From Streptomyces sp. NRRL WC-3626 (GTDB lineage: Bacteria; Actinomycetota; Actinomycetes; Streptomycetales; Streptomycetaceae), in assembly GCF_000718785.1 (NCBI RefSeq), contig NZ_JOCA01000012.1:1-64000 (forward strand): a stretch of 64,000 nucleotides of DNA. The letters are read 5' to 3'. Both the position numbers and the translations under genes were made by a program. Positions 56,331-64,000 of the stretch are shown piece by piece. How positions within the stretch are numbered: the stretch's first letter is position 1; each line of letters starts with the position of its first letter. A model generated the notes under the pieces. The model made no database searches and had not been told where the DNA came from. It saw only the letters and a list, made by a program, of their open reading frames with translations.

Positions 56331-56774
56331 CTAGTTCTCCCCCTCCCGCACGAACCGCTCCACCGGCCCCGTCGACCGCGCGTGCACCGTCAGGTCCAGG
56401 CCCGGGAACACCGTCGGGATACGGGCCGTGATCTCCACGCCCACCGTGTTCTGCTCCGGCTGGAGCGTCTTCACCTCGGGCGCCAGCACCAGCTGCGGGC
56501 CCAGCTGCCGGATGTAGCTGTCCACCACGCCCCGTGCCTCGCCCTGCCAGCCGCCCGGCCGGGCGTCCGCCGTCGCGCGCGCCTTGCGCGCACCCGCCTG
56601 CGCCGCCGCCTGGGCGACATGATCGGCGAAGAAGTACAGCGCGAACTGCACCGTCGCGAAGATCATGAAGAACAGGACCGGAGTGAGGAACACGAACTCG
56701 ATCGCGGTCATGCCGGAATCGCCGCGGGCGGAGGCTGCCTCCACCCGTCGGCGTACCCAGCGACGTACGCGCAT
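56331..56774 (-). CDS. TadE-like minor pilin (first copy)
   Basis: A 147-aa protein. An arginine-rich leader ends GDSG, and the processing site G21|MTAIE has Glu at +5, then the hydrophobic FVFLTPVLFFMIFATVQFALYFF. Helical AQAAAQAGARKARATADARPGG and a beta-rich C-terminal domain follow. ATG 56774 is chosen because the longer frame to 56933 encodes only Arg/Gly-rich antisense-like text. It is the first of three TadE/G-type genes in a row. Confidence 0.85.
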   Translation of the reverse strand: MRVRRWVRRRVEAASARGDSGMTAIEFVFLTPVLFFMIFATVQFALYFFADHVAQAAAQAGARKARATADARPGGWQGEARGVVDSYIRQLGPQLVLAPEVKTLQPEQNTVGVEITARIPTVFPGLDLTVHARSTGPVERFVREGEN

Positions 56775-56800
56775 TCCCACCGGTCCCGGCCCCGTCGCGG

Positions 56801-57052
56801 TCAGCAGGTACCGCTCGCGCTGGCACCCTCGATGCAGTCGCCGACCTTTTCGGCGCCGCCCTTCAGCGCGGCGTTGATGATCGCGGCGACCACGCCGACG
56901 ATCGCCACGACGACCGCCGAGATGATGACCCACTCCACCGCGGAGGCTCCACGGTCCAGTTCGCCGGAGCGGGCGCGCTCCACGCGGGCCCGCATGAAGG
57001 TGACCAGGAAGTCCACGGCGGGGATGCCGGTGTGGAAAGTACGTCCGTTCAT
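56801..57052 (-). CDS. Flp-type pilin precursor
   Basis: An 83-aa prepilin. The cytoplasmic leader is unusually long (35 residues), ending at G35|ASAVEW with Glu40 at +5, followed by the hydrophobic ISAVVVAIVGVVAAI. The remainder ends in two cysteines (DCIEG and the final residue), possibly a disulfide. After cleavage the pilin is about 48 aa, as in other Flp pilins. Flp normally assembles a thin pilus using TadA, B and C. It lies 64 bp after tadC. Confidence 0.88.
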   Translation of the reverse strand: MNGRTFHTGIPAVDFLVTFMRARVERARSGELDRGASAVEWVIISAVVVAIVGVVAAIINAALKGGAEKVGDCIEGASASGTC

Positions 57053-57116
57053 GACGCGTTGTCCTCTCGAATTCGGTTCACGGAAGTTCTGACGTACGGA
57101 TCAGGGGCCGCGGTTC

Positions 57117-58046
57117 TCACACCTGGAACACCCGCATCGCCGCCGGGAAGATCAGGAACACGAGGAACCCCGCGCACAGCAGCAGCTGCGCCACGAGCAT
57201 CGACTGGGACTTCTCACCCGCGCTGCCCTCGATCTCGGCGAGTTCGCGGTGCCGCATGGTCTCGGCGCGGGAGGCGAGGGACTCGCGCACCTTGGCACCG
57301 TCGTCCGCGACCAGCGCCAGCGACGCGGAGAGGTCCTTGAGCTCCTCGACGCCCAGCTCCTCCCCCAGCTGCCCCAGCGCCTGCCACTGGCTGATGCCGG
57401 TGATCCGGGCGTCGGCGAGGGCGCTGCGGATGCGCTGCGTGGCCCAGCCGTCGGACACCTCGGCCGCCGCCATCAGTGCCTCCGGCAGGCCGCGCCCGCC
57501 GGCCAGGCTCATCGACACCAGGTCCAGATACGCGCCGATCACCCGGCGCAGATCGCGCCGCTTCTCGGCGGCGTCCCGGCGTACCTCCAGGTCGGGCAGG
57601 AAGAAGAACAGCGCCGCGCACACCAGGGCCATCCACACCGGGATGGCCGGGCTGTCGGCGAGGGCGAGCGCCCACCCGATGGCGAAGAGGAACGGGCCGA
57701 AGAACAGGCCCGACACGGCCAGCAGCACCTTGGTCGCCAGGAACTTCTCCCAGCTCCGCTCCAGCACGGCGAGGTCCGCGCGCAGCGAACGCTGCTCCCA
57801 GCCCTGCTGGAGATACAACTCGGCGATCCGCGCGCCCACTTCGCTACGGAGCGAGCCGAACCGACCGGTGTCCCGCTCCGTCGTACGGGCCGACTCGTAG
57901 GCCGTACCGCGCGCCCGCATCGCGTCGATCCGGGCGACCTGGGAGAGCGCGCTGCGCCTGGTGGGCATCAGCGCGCGGACCAGGACGTAGATCCCGAGTC
58001 CCAGGACCGCGCCGACGATGACCGGCGTGGTCAGGTCGTCACTCAC
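57117..58046 (-). CDS. TadC-like inner membrane platform protein
   Basis: A 309-aa T2SSF-domain protein with four helices in two pairs (ATKVLLAVSGLFFGPFLFAIGWAL; PVWMALVCAALFFFLPDL; C-terminal LVAQLLLCAGFLVFLIFPAAMRVF). The T2SF core is DLVSMSLAGGRGLPEALMAAAE. It works with TadB as the assembly platform for Flp. GTG 58046 overlaps the tadB stop; the frame to 58958 is an artefact. Confidence 0.88.
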   Translation of the reverse strand: MSDDLTTPVIVGAVLGLGIYVLVRALMPTRRSALSQVARIDAMRARGTAYESARTTERDTGRFGSLRSEVGARIAELYLQQGWEQRSLRADLAVLERSWEKFLATKVLLAVSGLFFGPFLFAIGWALALADSPAIPVWMALVCAALFFFLPDLEVRRDAAEKRRDLRRVIGAYLDLVSMSLAGGRGLPEALMAAAEVSDGWATQRIRSALADARITGISQWQALGQLGEELGVEELKDLSASLALVADDGAKVRESLASRAETMRHRELAEIEGSAGEKSQSMLVAQLLLCAGFLVFLIFPAAMRVFQV

Positions 58047-59047
58047 CGGCGTACCCCCTCTTCCGGCTGGAGCGGTGCCTGCTGACCCGGTACGGCGCCG
58101 GGCGTCTGCGGCCGGACGAACCGTACCGACGACTCGTCGCGCACCAGGAACCGCTCGGGTGTCTCGATGGTGGACAGCTTGCGCAGCCACCAGAAGCCGA
58201 GCGCGAACAGCCCGCACACACAGGCCAGGACGAGCTGTCCGACCGCCGTCCCGTACGGCTCGACGAACTCCCGGTTGAAGATGGACAGTCCAAGCACGAA
58301 CGCGACCGACACGGCGACGACGATCTGCACGGACCGCCGGGTCGACGCCCGCTGCGCCATCACGCGCTGGCGCATGTCGACCTCCTCGCGCGACGACTTG
58401 GCGAGCGCGCCGAGCACCTGCCGCAGACCGGGGCCGCGCAGCCGGGCGTTGAGGATCAGGGCGGCGACGATGATGTCGGCGGAGGCGTCGTCGATCTCGT
58501 CGGCGAGCTGCTGGAGCGCGTCCGGCAGCGGGGTGCGGGAGCGCAGCCGGTCGACGAGCGCGTCGAGGTGCGGGCGCAGCACGGGCGCGGCGGCCCGCGC
58601 GGACGCCGGGATGGCCTGCTCCAGGCCGACCGCGCCGGCGATGGTGTCGCGCAGCGACTCGGTCCAGGAGGCCAGCGCCTCCACGCGCCGCATCGCGGCC
58701 CGCTCCTCCCCGGCTCCGCCGAAGAGACGGTCCCAGAAGAAGACGAGGACGGCGGCGGCGATCCCGGCGACCGTCCAGCGGGTCAGCAGCAGTACGGCGA
58801 GGCCGACGAGCGCGGCGAGGGAGCCGCGCCGGCCGGCGAACCGGATCAGCTCGTCGGACCGCCGTCTCGCCTTCCGCTTCTCGTGCTCGGGCGTCGCGGG
58901 CAGCCCGCGTACGGCGACGGCGAGCAGGGCGAGTCCGCCGCCGACGGCGACACCGCACGCGAGCGCGTACAGGACGGTGGTGGAGAACAGCCCGCCCATG
59001 GAGCCGAGCGAGTCGAGGGCGGCGAGGTCGGTGGTCGTACGGTTCAC
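58043..59047 (-). CDS. TadB-like inner membrane platform protein
   Basis: A 334-aa T2SSF-domain protein. Helices lie near residues 20-45 and 70-95, then the cytoplasmic core (SLRDTIAGAVGLEQAIPASARAAAPVL, DDASADIIVAALILNARLRGPGLRQVLGALA) and a final helix pair. It forms the platform with TadC. GTG 59047 lies 4 bp after the tadA stop. Confidence 0.88.
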   Translation of the reverse strand: MNRTTTDLAALDSLGSMGGLFSTTVLYALACGVAVGGGLALLAVAVRGLPATPEHEKRKARRRSDELIRFAGRRGSLAALVGLAVLLLTRWTVAGIAAAVLVFFWDRLFGGAGEERAAMRRVEALASWTESLRDTIAGAVGLEQAIPASARAAAPVLRPHLDALVDRLRSRTPLPDALQQLADEIDDASADIIVAALILNARLRGPGLRQVLGALAKSSREEVDMRQRVMAQRASTRRSVQIVVAVSVAFVLGLSIFNREFVEPYGTAVGQLVLACVCGLFALGFWWLRKLSTIETPERFLVRDESSVRFVRPQTPGAVPGQQAPLQPEEGVRR

Positions 59048-59051
59048 CGGC

Positions 59052-60359
59052 TCACCCCCACGTTCCGCTGGGCCGGTAGCCGTAGGCCATCAGTTCCTCC
59101 AGGCAGGCTATGGGGGCGTGCGCGGCGACCCGCCCGTCGGGGGTCTGGGCGAACACCTCGCTGGACAGCACGCGTCCGTCGACGCCGTTGACCTCGCGCA
59201 CGGAGGTGACCATGCGCTGGAGGCGGCCGCCGCTCTGGTACTCGTTGCGCCGCTGGATGAACACGACGAAGTTCACCGCGCCCGCGATCAGCATCTGGCT
59301 GGCCTCGATGGGCAGCCGTTCCGTCGCCTGGAGGGCGTAGGTGGAAATACGGTTGAAGACCTCGCTGGAGCTGTTGGCGTGGATCGTGGACAGCGAACCG
59401 TCGTTGCCCTGCGACATCGCGTTCAGCATGGTCACGATCTCGTCGCCGAGCACCTCACCGACGATGACGCGGGAGGGGTTCATACGCAGCGACCGGCGCA
59501 CGAGTTCCGCCATGGAGATCATGCCCTGGCCCTCGGAGTTGGGCAGCCGCTCCTCGAACGCCACGACGTTGGGGTGGAGATCGGGGAACGTGTCGAGCCC
59601 GAGCTCCAGCGCCCGCTCGACGGTGATCAGCCGCTCCTGCGGCGGGATCTCGTTCGCGAGGGCGCGCAGCAGCGTCGTCTTGCCGGCGTTCGTCGCGCCC
59701 GCGATCATCACGTTCTTGCGGGCGCGGACGGCGCAGGCGAGGAAGTGGCCGAGCTCGGGGGTGAGCGTGCCGTTGCCGACGAGGTCGGAGATGAACACCT
59801 TGCCCATACGGGCACGGCGGATGGACAGCGCGGGCCGCCGCGTCACGTCCATCACGGCCGACAGCCGCGAACCGTCCGGCAGCCGCAGGTCCAGCTGGGG
59901 GTTGGCGGAGTCGAAGGGCCGGGACGACAGTCCGGAGTAGGCGCCCAGGATCTGGATCAGCTCGACGAGTTCCTCGTCGGTCTCGGCGACGGCGTCACCG
60001 CGCACCTCGCGGCCGTCCGCGTAGCCGACGTACACCTGGTCGCAGCCGTTGATGTCGATGTTCTCGACGTCGGGGTCGTCCAGCAGCGGCTGGAGCCGCC
60101 CGACACCGAACAGCGCGGCGTGCACGGCGGCCGCGTACTGCTCCTCCGTCTCGGCGTCCGGCGGGGTACGGCCCGCGTTGATCTCCGCGCGGGCGTACTC
60201 CTCCAGGATCTGGGCGATGACGGCACGGGCGTACTGCCGCTCGTCCTCGGTGGACATCGGCGTGACGCCGCCCACCTGGTCGATGCGGCGCTGTTCGGCG
60301 ATCCGGTCGCCGGCGTCCTGCCGGAACCGCTTGACCAGCTGATGGTCGACAGCGGTCAT
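59052..60359 (-). CDS. TadA/CpaF-type secretion ATPase
   Basis: A 435-aa hexameric assembly ATPase. Walker A GATNAGKTT is at residues 221-229. Further family motifs follow: the Asp box LELGLDTFPDLHPNVVAFEERLPN, Walker B RMNPSRVIVGEVLGDE, and the His box GNDGSLSTIHANSS. The N-terminal segment DVENIDINGCDQVYV is typical of CpaF. It powers Flp export and pilus growth. Gene overlaps with tadZ (ATGA) and close spacing to tadB show one operon. Confidence 0.94.
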   Translation of the reverse strand: MTAVDHQLVKRFRQDAGDRIAEQRRIDQVGGVTPMSTEDERQYARAVIAQILEEYARAEINAGRTPPDAETEEQYAAAVHAALFGVGRLQPLLDDPDVENIDINGCDQVYVGYADGREVRGDAVAETDEELVELIQILGAYSGLSSRPFDSANPQLDLRLPDGSRLSAVMDVTRRPALSIRRARMGKVFISDLVGNGTLTPELGHFLACAVRARKNVMIAGATNAGKTTLLRALANEIPPQERLITVERALELGLDTFPDLHPNVVAFEERLPNSEGQGMISMAELVRRSLRMNPSRVIVGEVLGDEIVTMLNAMSQGNDGSLSTIHANSSSEVFNRISTYALQATERLPIEASQMLIAGAVNFVVFIQRRNEYQSGGRLQRMVTSVREVNGVDGRVLSSEVFAQTPDGRVAAHAPIACLEELMAYGYRPSGTWG

Positions 60360-61201
60360 CGCCCGGCCCCGTGCGGCTGCCGGCCCTGGTCGGAGGTGGC
60401 CGTCCACAGGGCGCCGTACTGCTGGTACACGTCCGCCGTCACCTTGCGCGCGGAGCGGATCAGCAGCGACTTGTCGAGCCGTCCGCGCCTGCGCCCGGCC
60501 AACTGCTCGGCACCGGCCGGGTCGTCGGCGAGGGTGCCGAGCACCCGGGCGCCGGTCTGCGCGTGGACGAGCATGTCGTTGACCTGGGAGGCGAGTTTGG
60601 CCGCGTTGCCGGTCTCGGCGACGAGGACGACGCCGATCACCGGGTTGGCGAGGGTCGCGGCACCACGCTGCCCGCCGTGCAGCTTCCCGGCGAGCGCGGC
60701 GGCCCGGTCCCGTACCCGTGCCAGTGCCTCGGGTTCGGTGCGGGAGATGAGCAGGACGAGGGAGGCGTGCGGGAACAGCTCCATGGCCGGGGTGTCCCCG
60801 CTGATCCGCCCGCAGTCGGCGATGACGTCGGCGGGCGCGTGCGGGGAGTCGGCGAGCGAGGCGAAGGCGTGCCCGAGCGTCGGCCACAGTCCGGCGAGCC
60901 CGGCGGCCTGCTCGGCCACTCCGAGCCCGACGAGCACTTCGAGCCCGCCGCTCAACGGCTGCACGTGGTCCCAGAGTTGATCGGGCGCGAGTCCGCGACG
61001 GGCGGTGGCGGCGATGGACAGCATCCCGGTGTTGGGGTTGAGCGGCCCGCCGTGCGCGGCGGCGCTGCGGTACACGAGGTCGCCGCCCGCCGGGTCGGTC
61101 TCGGCGAGCATGACCCGCCGCGGCCAGACCGCAGCGAGAGCGACGGCCGCGGTGGTGACGCCGGGGGAACCCTTGTCGGCGGCGAGGGCGATGAGGGCCA
61201 T
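60356..61201 (-). CDS. TadZ/CpaE-like deviant P-loop protein
   Basis: A 281-aa protein of the MinD/ParA-like family. The deviant Walker A is KGSPGVTT (residues 10-17), retaining the first (signature) lysine but with Val in place of the second. DPAGGDLVYRSAA and DVIADCGRISGD carry the remaining nucleotide-site aspartates. It normally positions the Tad machine at a cell site; loss of the second lysine suggests weak or no ATP hydrolysis. It precedes cpaF in the operon. Confidence 0.85.
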   Translation of the reverse strand: MALIALAADKGSPGVTTAAVALAAVWPRRVMLAETDPAGGDLVYRSAAAHGGPLNPNTGMLSIAATARRGLAPDQLWDHVQPLSGGLEVLVGLGVAEQAAGLAGLWPTLGHAFASLADSPHAPADVIADCGRISGDTPAMELFPHASLVLLISRTEPEALARVRDRAAALAGKLHGGQRGAATLANPVIGVVLVAETGNAAKLASQVNDMLVHAQTGARVLGTLADDPAGAEQLAGRRRGRLDKSLLIRSARKVTADVYQQYGALWTATSDQGRQPHGAGR

Positions 61202-61218
61202 GGGTCGGGTGCCGCCTT

Positions 61219-61944
61219 CTAGTTGCCAGATACGAGGACGAGCGCCACCTCGCCGTTGGAGGCGGCCTGGGTGAGCGCCGCGGCGGCGGCGCCGTCGACG
61301 AGGAGGGTCACGGGGAGGCTCGAGCTGCTGACGAGGTCGCCGCTCTTCCTGTCCTGTACGAAGTCCACCCGCGCCTTGTCCACGACCAGGGTGTTGGCGC
61401 CGCCGGCGGAGGAACCGCCGTCGGCGTCGGAGTCCGAACCGGACCGCGCGGTGCCGCCGACCCGGTAAGCGGCCACGGTGTCACCGGACTTGATACTGGA
61501 CGGGTACTGCCCTTCCTTCAGCGACAGCCCCACGAGCGCCTTCCCCGCGGGCACGCTGGCCTCGTCACCGAACATCTCGCCGACGGCGACGACACCGCCG
61601 GGGATGGTGCTCTTGGCCTTCAGCTTCTTGAGGGCGTCGAGCTGGGCGTACTGGACGTAGTGGATGTCCGGGTTCTCGGCGACCATCACCGACGTGGTGT
61701 TGGCCTCGGTGACGCTCTGTCCGGCCTGGATCTCCTCGGTGATCTTCACGACCTCGATCCGGTCACCGACCTGCAGCACGAGCATGGTGGCACCGAGCGC
61801 GCCGACCAGGATCAGCAGCACCGCCAGCGCGGCCAGCGCGGGTTTGCGCTCGCGGGGCGGCGTGGGAAGCCGGTCCCCGACCGCCGGCCCGGCCGGTACC
61901 GCGGAACGGCCGGCGCCCGCCCCCGTACGCTCCTGGATCTTCAC
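61219..61944 (-). CDS. CpaB/RcpC-like SAF-domain protein
   Basis: A 241-aa protein with a cytoplasmic Pro-rich N-terminus, one helix (ALAALAVLLILVGALGATMLVL) and an external SAF domain: VKITEEIQAGQSVTEANTTSV. A second beta region with KSGDTVAAYRVG follows, plus a Ser/Gly-rich insert. It is related to CpaB/RcpC, which in diderms aid the secretin and here would act at the wall. It is first in the operon. GTG 61944 has GGGGAG upstream. Confidence 0.83.
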   Translation of the reverse strand: MKIQERTGAGAGRSAVPAGPAVGDRLPTPPRERKPALAALAVLLILVGALGATMLVLQVGDRIEVVKITEEIQAGQSVTEANTTSVMVAENPDIHYVQYAQLDALKKLKAKSTIPGGVVAVGEMFGDEASVPAGKALVGLSLKEGQYPSSIKSGDTVAAYRVGGTARSGSDSDADGGSSAGGANTLVVDKARVDFVQDRKSGDLVSSSSLPVTLLVDGAAAAALTQAASNGEVALVLVSGN

Positions 61945-62391
61945 GCGACCGCTCCCCGTACACCCAAGACGATGCCTACCAAGTCCTATGAATCCGCGGA
62001 CACCACGACCGTCCGGACCTACCCGCCCGAACTGGGCAAATAGCCAACACCGAGGCGGGTGTCAAGCGATGGCACCGTATCAGCCACGCACAACCCCCTC
62101 AAGGCCGAACCGGCCCCACCCACACCACCACTCATCAGCAATTTCACCGTTGAACAACCCTGTTGAACCCCCGCCCCACCAGCCAGAATCCAACGCACCC
62201 CGCACGCCTCGCCACCTGGCGCACATACCCCCTCCGCAATTCACTCACGAGAACGGCGGACAAAGGCACACCTGCGACTCGGCCCGACGCGTACAAGCGC
62301 TTCAGCGGGGGCGAGTTCGCGTTGGCGAAACCGCTAACCCCGTCGATATCGTCGGGGCACTCGCTACGTCTCGTCCCACGGGGAGCTCACT
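61945..62391. other. Divergent intergenic region (CpaB-like / lipoprotein)
   Basis: 447 bp without a gene. GTTGAAC is repeated at 62149-62155 and 62162-62168. GTTGGCG-AAAC-CGCTAAC at 62321-62338 is an imperfect inverted repeat, close to the palindrome CGATATCG (62344-62351) inside CCCCGTCG...CGTCGGGG. These lie upstream of the rightward lipoprotein gene. The GC content is lower at 61970-62250 than in the flanking genes. Promoters for both units should be here. Confidence 0.45.
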
Positions 62392-63063
62392 GTGAAGCGT
62401 CGCACTTTGCCCGTTGCTGTCGCGTTCGCCGCCGCCGCGTCCTTGCTGCTGTCGGCCTGCGGAGGCGGGGACGACAAGGCGAGTGCCGGCGACGCGATCG
62501 CCGGAGCCGACCGGGGCACGAAGCGGCCGAGCGAGTCGGCGGAGCCCTCGGCCGCCCCGGCCCAGGACAAGCCGGACGGCGTGGACGTGTCCCTGCCCGC
62601 GGACATCGACCTGGTCTTCGACTGGAAGAGACCGGGCAACGAGAACGAGGCGGCCGCCATGGACGACGCGGCGAACTTCTTCCGGGCGATCTATCGGGGG
62701 GTGGACAAGCGGACGACCGAGGACGCCGCCGTCGTCACCTACTCCACAGGCGACGGCCTGAAGTACGCGAAGACGCAGATCGACGCCAGGCTCGAAGGCG
62801 GCTGGACGTCAACCGGCACCCGACGCCACTACCAGGCCACCACTCGGTCCGCTCCGAACGGCAGCTCGGTGGAGGTCGCGTTCTGCGTGGACTCGACCAA
62901 GTTCTATTCCAAAGAGGTCGAGACCGGAAAGGTCCTGAAGGGCACTCCCAGCATCACGGACTTCGACTACTTCAAGCTCATCATGGTCAAGCTCCCCACC
63001 GGAGAGGGCCTGTGGCAGGCGTCCAAGGTGTCCGTCGAGGCAAAGGCGGCGAAGTGCCGGTAA
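62392..63063 (+). CDS. Secreted lipoprotein, unknown function
   Basis: A 223-aa lipoprotein. The signal LLLSAC ends at Cys23. A disordered Ala/Ser/Pro region of about 40 residues follows, then a domain with DIDLVFDWKRPGNENEAAAMDDAANFFRAIYRG and a C-terminal beta part with two more cysteines. This resembles lipoproteins that accompany Tad-like loci in streptomycetes, but I know no function. GTG 62392 has GGGGAG upstream. Its last 10 bases overlap the next gene. Confidence 0.75.
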   Translation: MKRRTLPVAVAFAAAASLLLSACGGGDDKASAGDAIAGADRGTKRPSESAEPSAAPAQDKPDGVDVSLPADIDLVFDWKRPGNENEAAAMDDAANFFRAIYRGVDKRTTEDAAVVTYSTGDGLKYAKTQIDARLEGGWTSTGTRRHYQATTRSAPNGSSVEVAFCVDSTKFYSKEVETGKVLKGTPSITDFDYFKLIMVKLPTGEGLWQASKVSVEAKAAKCR

Positions 63064-64000
63064 CCGGACCACGGACGGCCCTCAATGCCGGCACTGCCGG
63101 CCTGGCGCTGGCCCTGTCCATCGCCCTCGCTGGGCCGGCCCACGCGGGAGAGCAGCCGAGCAACACCCAGGGCGCCAGCACGGAACAAAAGGGCGGCAGC
63201 GACGACACCGGCATCTACGCCGCCGCCCGCATCCAGTACTCCGGCGCGGTCGCCAAGGACGGCGGCGCGGGAAACGTGACCCCCACCGACGTCAACTGGG
63301 CACCCCCGCCCTGCTGGTACGCCCCCTACCTCGGCGCCGAGGACTTCAGGGCGAAGATGTCCAAGGACCTCGAGCACGCCGCTTCCCTCCCCGGAATGAC
63401 GGGGCACGCGGGCGCGGCGATCGGCGAGACGAGGCGGCACTACGAGGACGGGTACGGCTGGACCGACACCCCCGGCTACCAGGACTACAACGTCGACAAG
63501 GACGGCGAGGGCATGTTCTGGGCCGGCGTCGAGAACCCTGACGAACCCGACCTCCTGAAGCGCGGCTCGTGCACGGACCTCCCCTTCTGGGTCGACAACG
63601 GCGAGGCACCGCCACCCCGGTACGAGGAGGCCGTCCGCCCGGAGATCCTCGCCGCCCTCGCCTACCAGCACCTGCGACTGCCCGACACGGAGGTCACCCT
63701 CAAGCCCGAGGACACCACCAAGGTCAACCTGCCGACCTGGGCCTGGCTCGACGAGACCGTCTTCGACGAGGTCAGCGCCACGGCGTCCATCGACGTCCCC
63801 GGGTTCGCCCTCCGGGCCACGACGACGGCCGAGCCCGTGTCCTTGAAGCTGGAGCCGGGAACCGGCGACGCCGTGACCCACCCGGCCTCCGGCGAGTGCG
63901 CAATCAACGCCGACGGCTCCATCGGAGAGCCGTACGCCAAGGGCAAGGCCGACCGCACCCCACCCTGCGGAGTCACCTACCTCCGCTCCTCCGGCAACGC
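63054..64000 (+). CDS. Secreted protein, partial at window end
   Basis: An open frame of 315 codons from GTG 63054, cut by the window end. The signal peptide covers residues 1-31 (GLALALSIALAGPAHA). The mature part is rich in Asp, Pro and Trp, with paired cysteines (PPPCWYAPYLGAEDFRAKM, RGSCTDLPFWVDNG, SGECAINADGS, TPPCGVTY). It is presumably a cell-surface protein. GTG 63054 overlaps the lipoprotein stop by 10 bp, so translation is coupled. I do not recognise the family. Confidence 0.7.
   Translation, partial: MPVTGPRTALNAGTAGLALALSIALAGPAHAGEQPSNTQGASTEQKGGSDDTGIYAAARIQYSGAVAKDGGAGNVTPTDVNWAPPPCWYAPYLGAEDFRAKMSKDLEHAASLPGMTGHAGAAIGETRRHYEDGYGWTDTPGYQDYNVDKDGEGMFWAGVENPDEPDLLKRGSCTDLPFWVDNGEAPPPRYEEAVRPEILAALAYQHLRLPDTEVTLKPEDTTKVNLPTWAWLDETVFDEVSATASIDVPGFALRATTTAEPVSLKLEPGTGDAVTHPASGECAINADGSIGEPYAKGKADRTPPCGVTYLRSSGN

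Overview
The window comes from a high-GC actinobacterium, almost certainly a Streptomyces close to S. coelicolor. The evidence is very high third-position GC, frequent GTG starts, many GTGA/ATGA stop-start overlaps, a gene order like the S. coelicolor nuo chromosomal neighbourhood (from memory), and futalosine-route menaquinone genes. I see no tRNA, rRNA, CRISPR array, insertion sequence or prophage. It looks like core chromosome with a few accessory loci.

Layout. 1-6.4 kb: the 3' end of a 2-oxoacid:ferredoxin oxidoreductase beta gene, a divergent HxlR regulator/QorB-like quinone oxidoreductase pair, a RarD permease, a divergent TPR-like gene and P-loop-like small gene, an amidase and a flavodoxin-fold reductase. 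6.4-11.3 kb (minus strand): a hypothetical gene, an ABC-2 exporter with a LolA-like secreted partner, and a long-chain polyprenyl diphosphate synthase. 11.3-16 kb: a c-di-AMP (ydaO-type) riboswitch in front of a secreted SLT transglycosylase, a HAD phosphatase, fumarylacetoacetase and an M56 membrane protease. 16-16.5 kb: a GC-rich inverted repeat region. 16.5-18.4 kb: RecQ. 18.6-34.7 kb: the complete 14-gene nuoA-N operon (complex I, minus strand), bounded by a perfect 21-bp terminator and by a leader with Rex-operator-like sites. 35.2-48.2 kb: an MMPL transporter, an NlpC/P60 hydrolase, an LAxTG wall-anchored protein, a menaquinone-reductase-like flavoprotein, GNAT, a PASTA protein, MenG/UbiE, a fused polysaccharide deacetylase/glycosyltransferase, a GH18-like lipoprotein and a degenerate amidohydrolase. 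48.2-49.4 kb: mqnC. 49.5-62 kb: a Tad-type pilus locus (prepilin peptidase, LysM/BTAD protein, three TadE/G-like pseudopilins, Flp pilin, TadC, TadB, TadA/CpaF, TadZ, CpaB-like). A small cysteine-free double-glycine-leader peptide gene with its own strong terminator is embedded in it. 62.4-64 kb: two overlapping secreted-protein genes, the second cut by the window end.

How it fits together. Four genes (polyprenyl synthase, MqnC, MenG and the GGR-like reductase) plausibly make and modify the menaquinone that the Nuo complex reduces, so much of the window is a loosely grouped respiratory region. The other theme is the cell surface: Tad pilus, exopolysaccharide synthase, wall hydrolases under riboswitch or stress control, and a sortase substrate.

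The features most worth follow-up are the GG-leader peptide inside the Tad locus, the riboswitch with almost no expression platform, the metal-site-less amidohydrolase beside mqnC, the lysine-less P-loop protein at 4.0 kb, and the multiple Rex-like sites above nuoA. Functions are assigned from protein motifs and remembered family features only; no database search was run.
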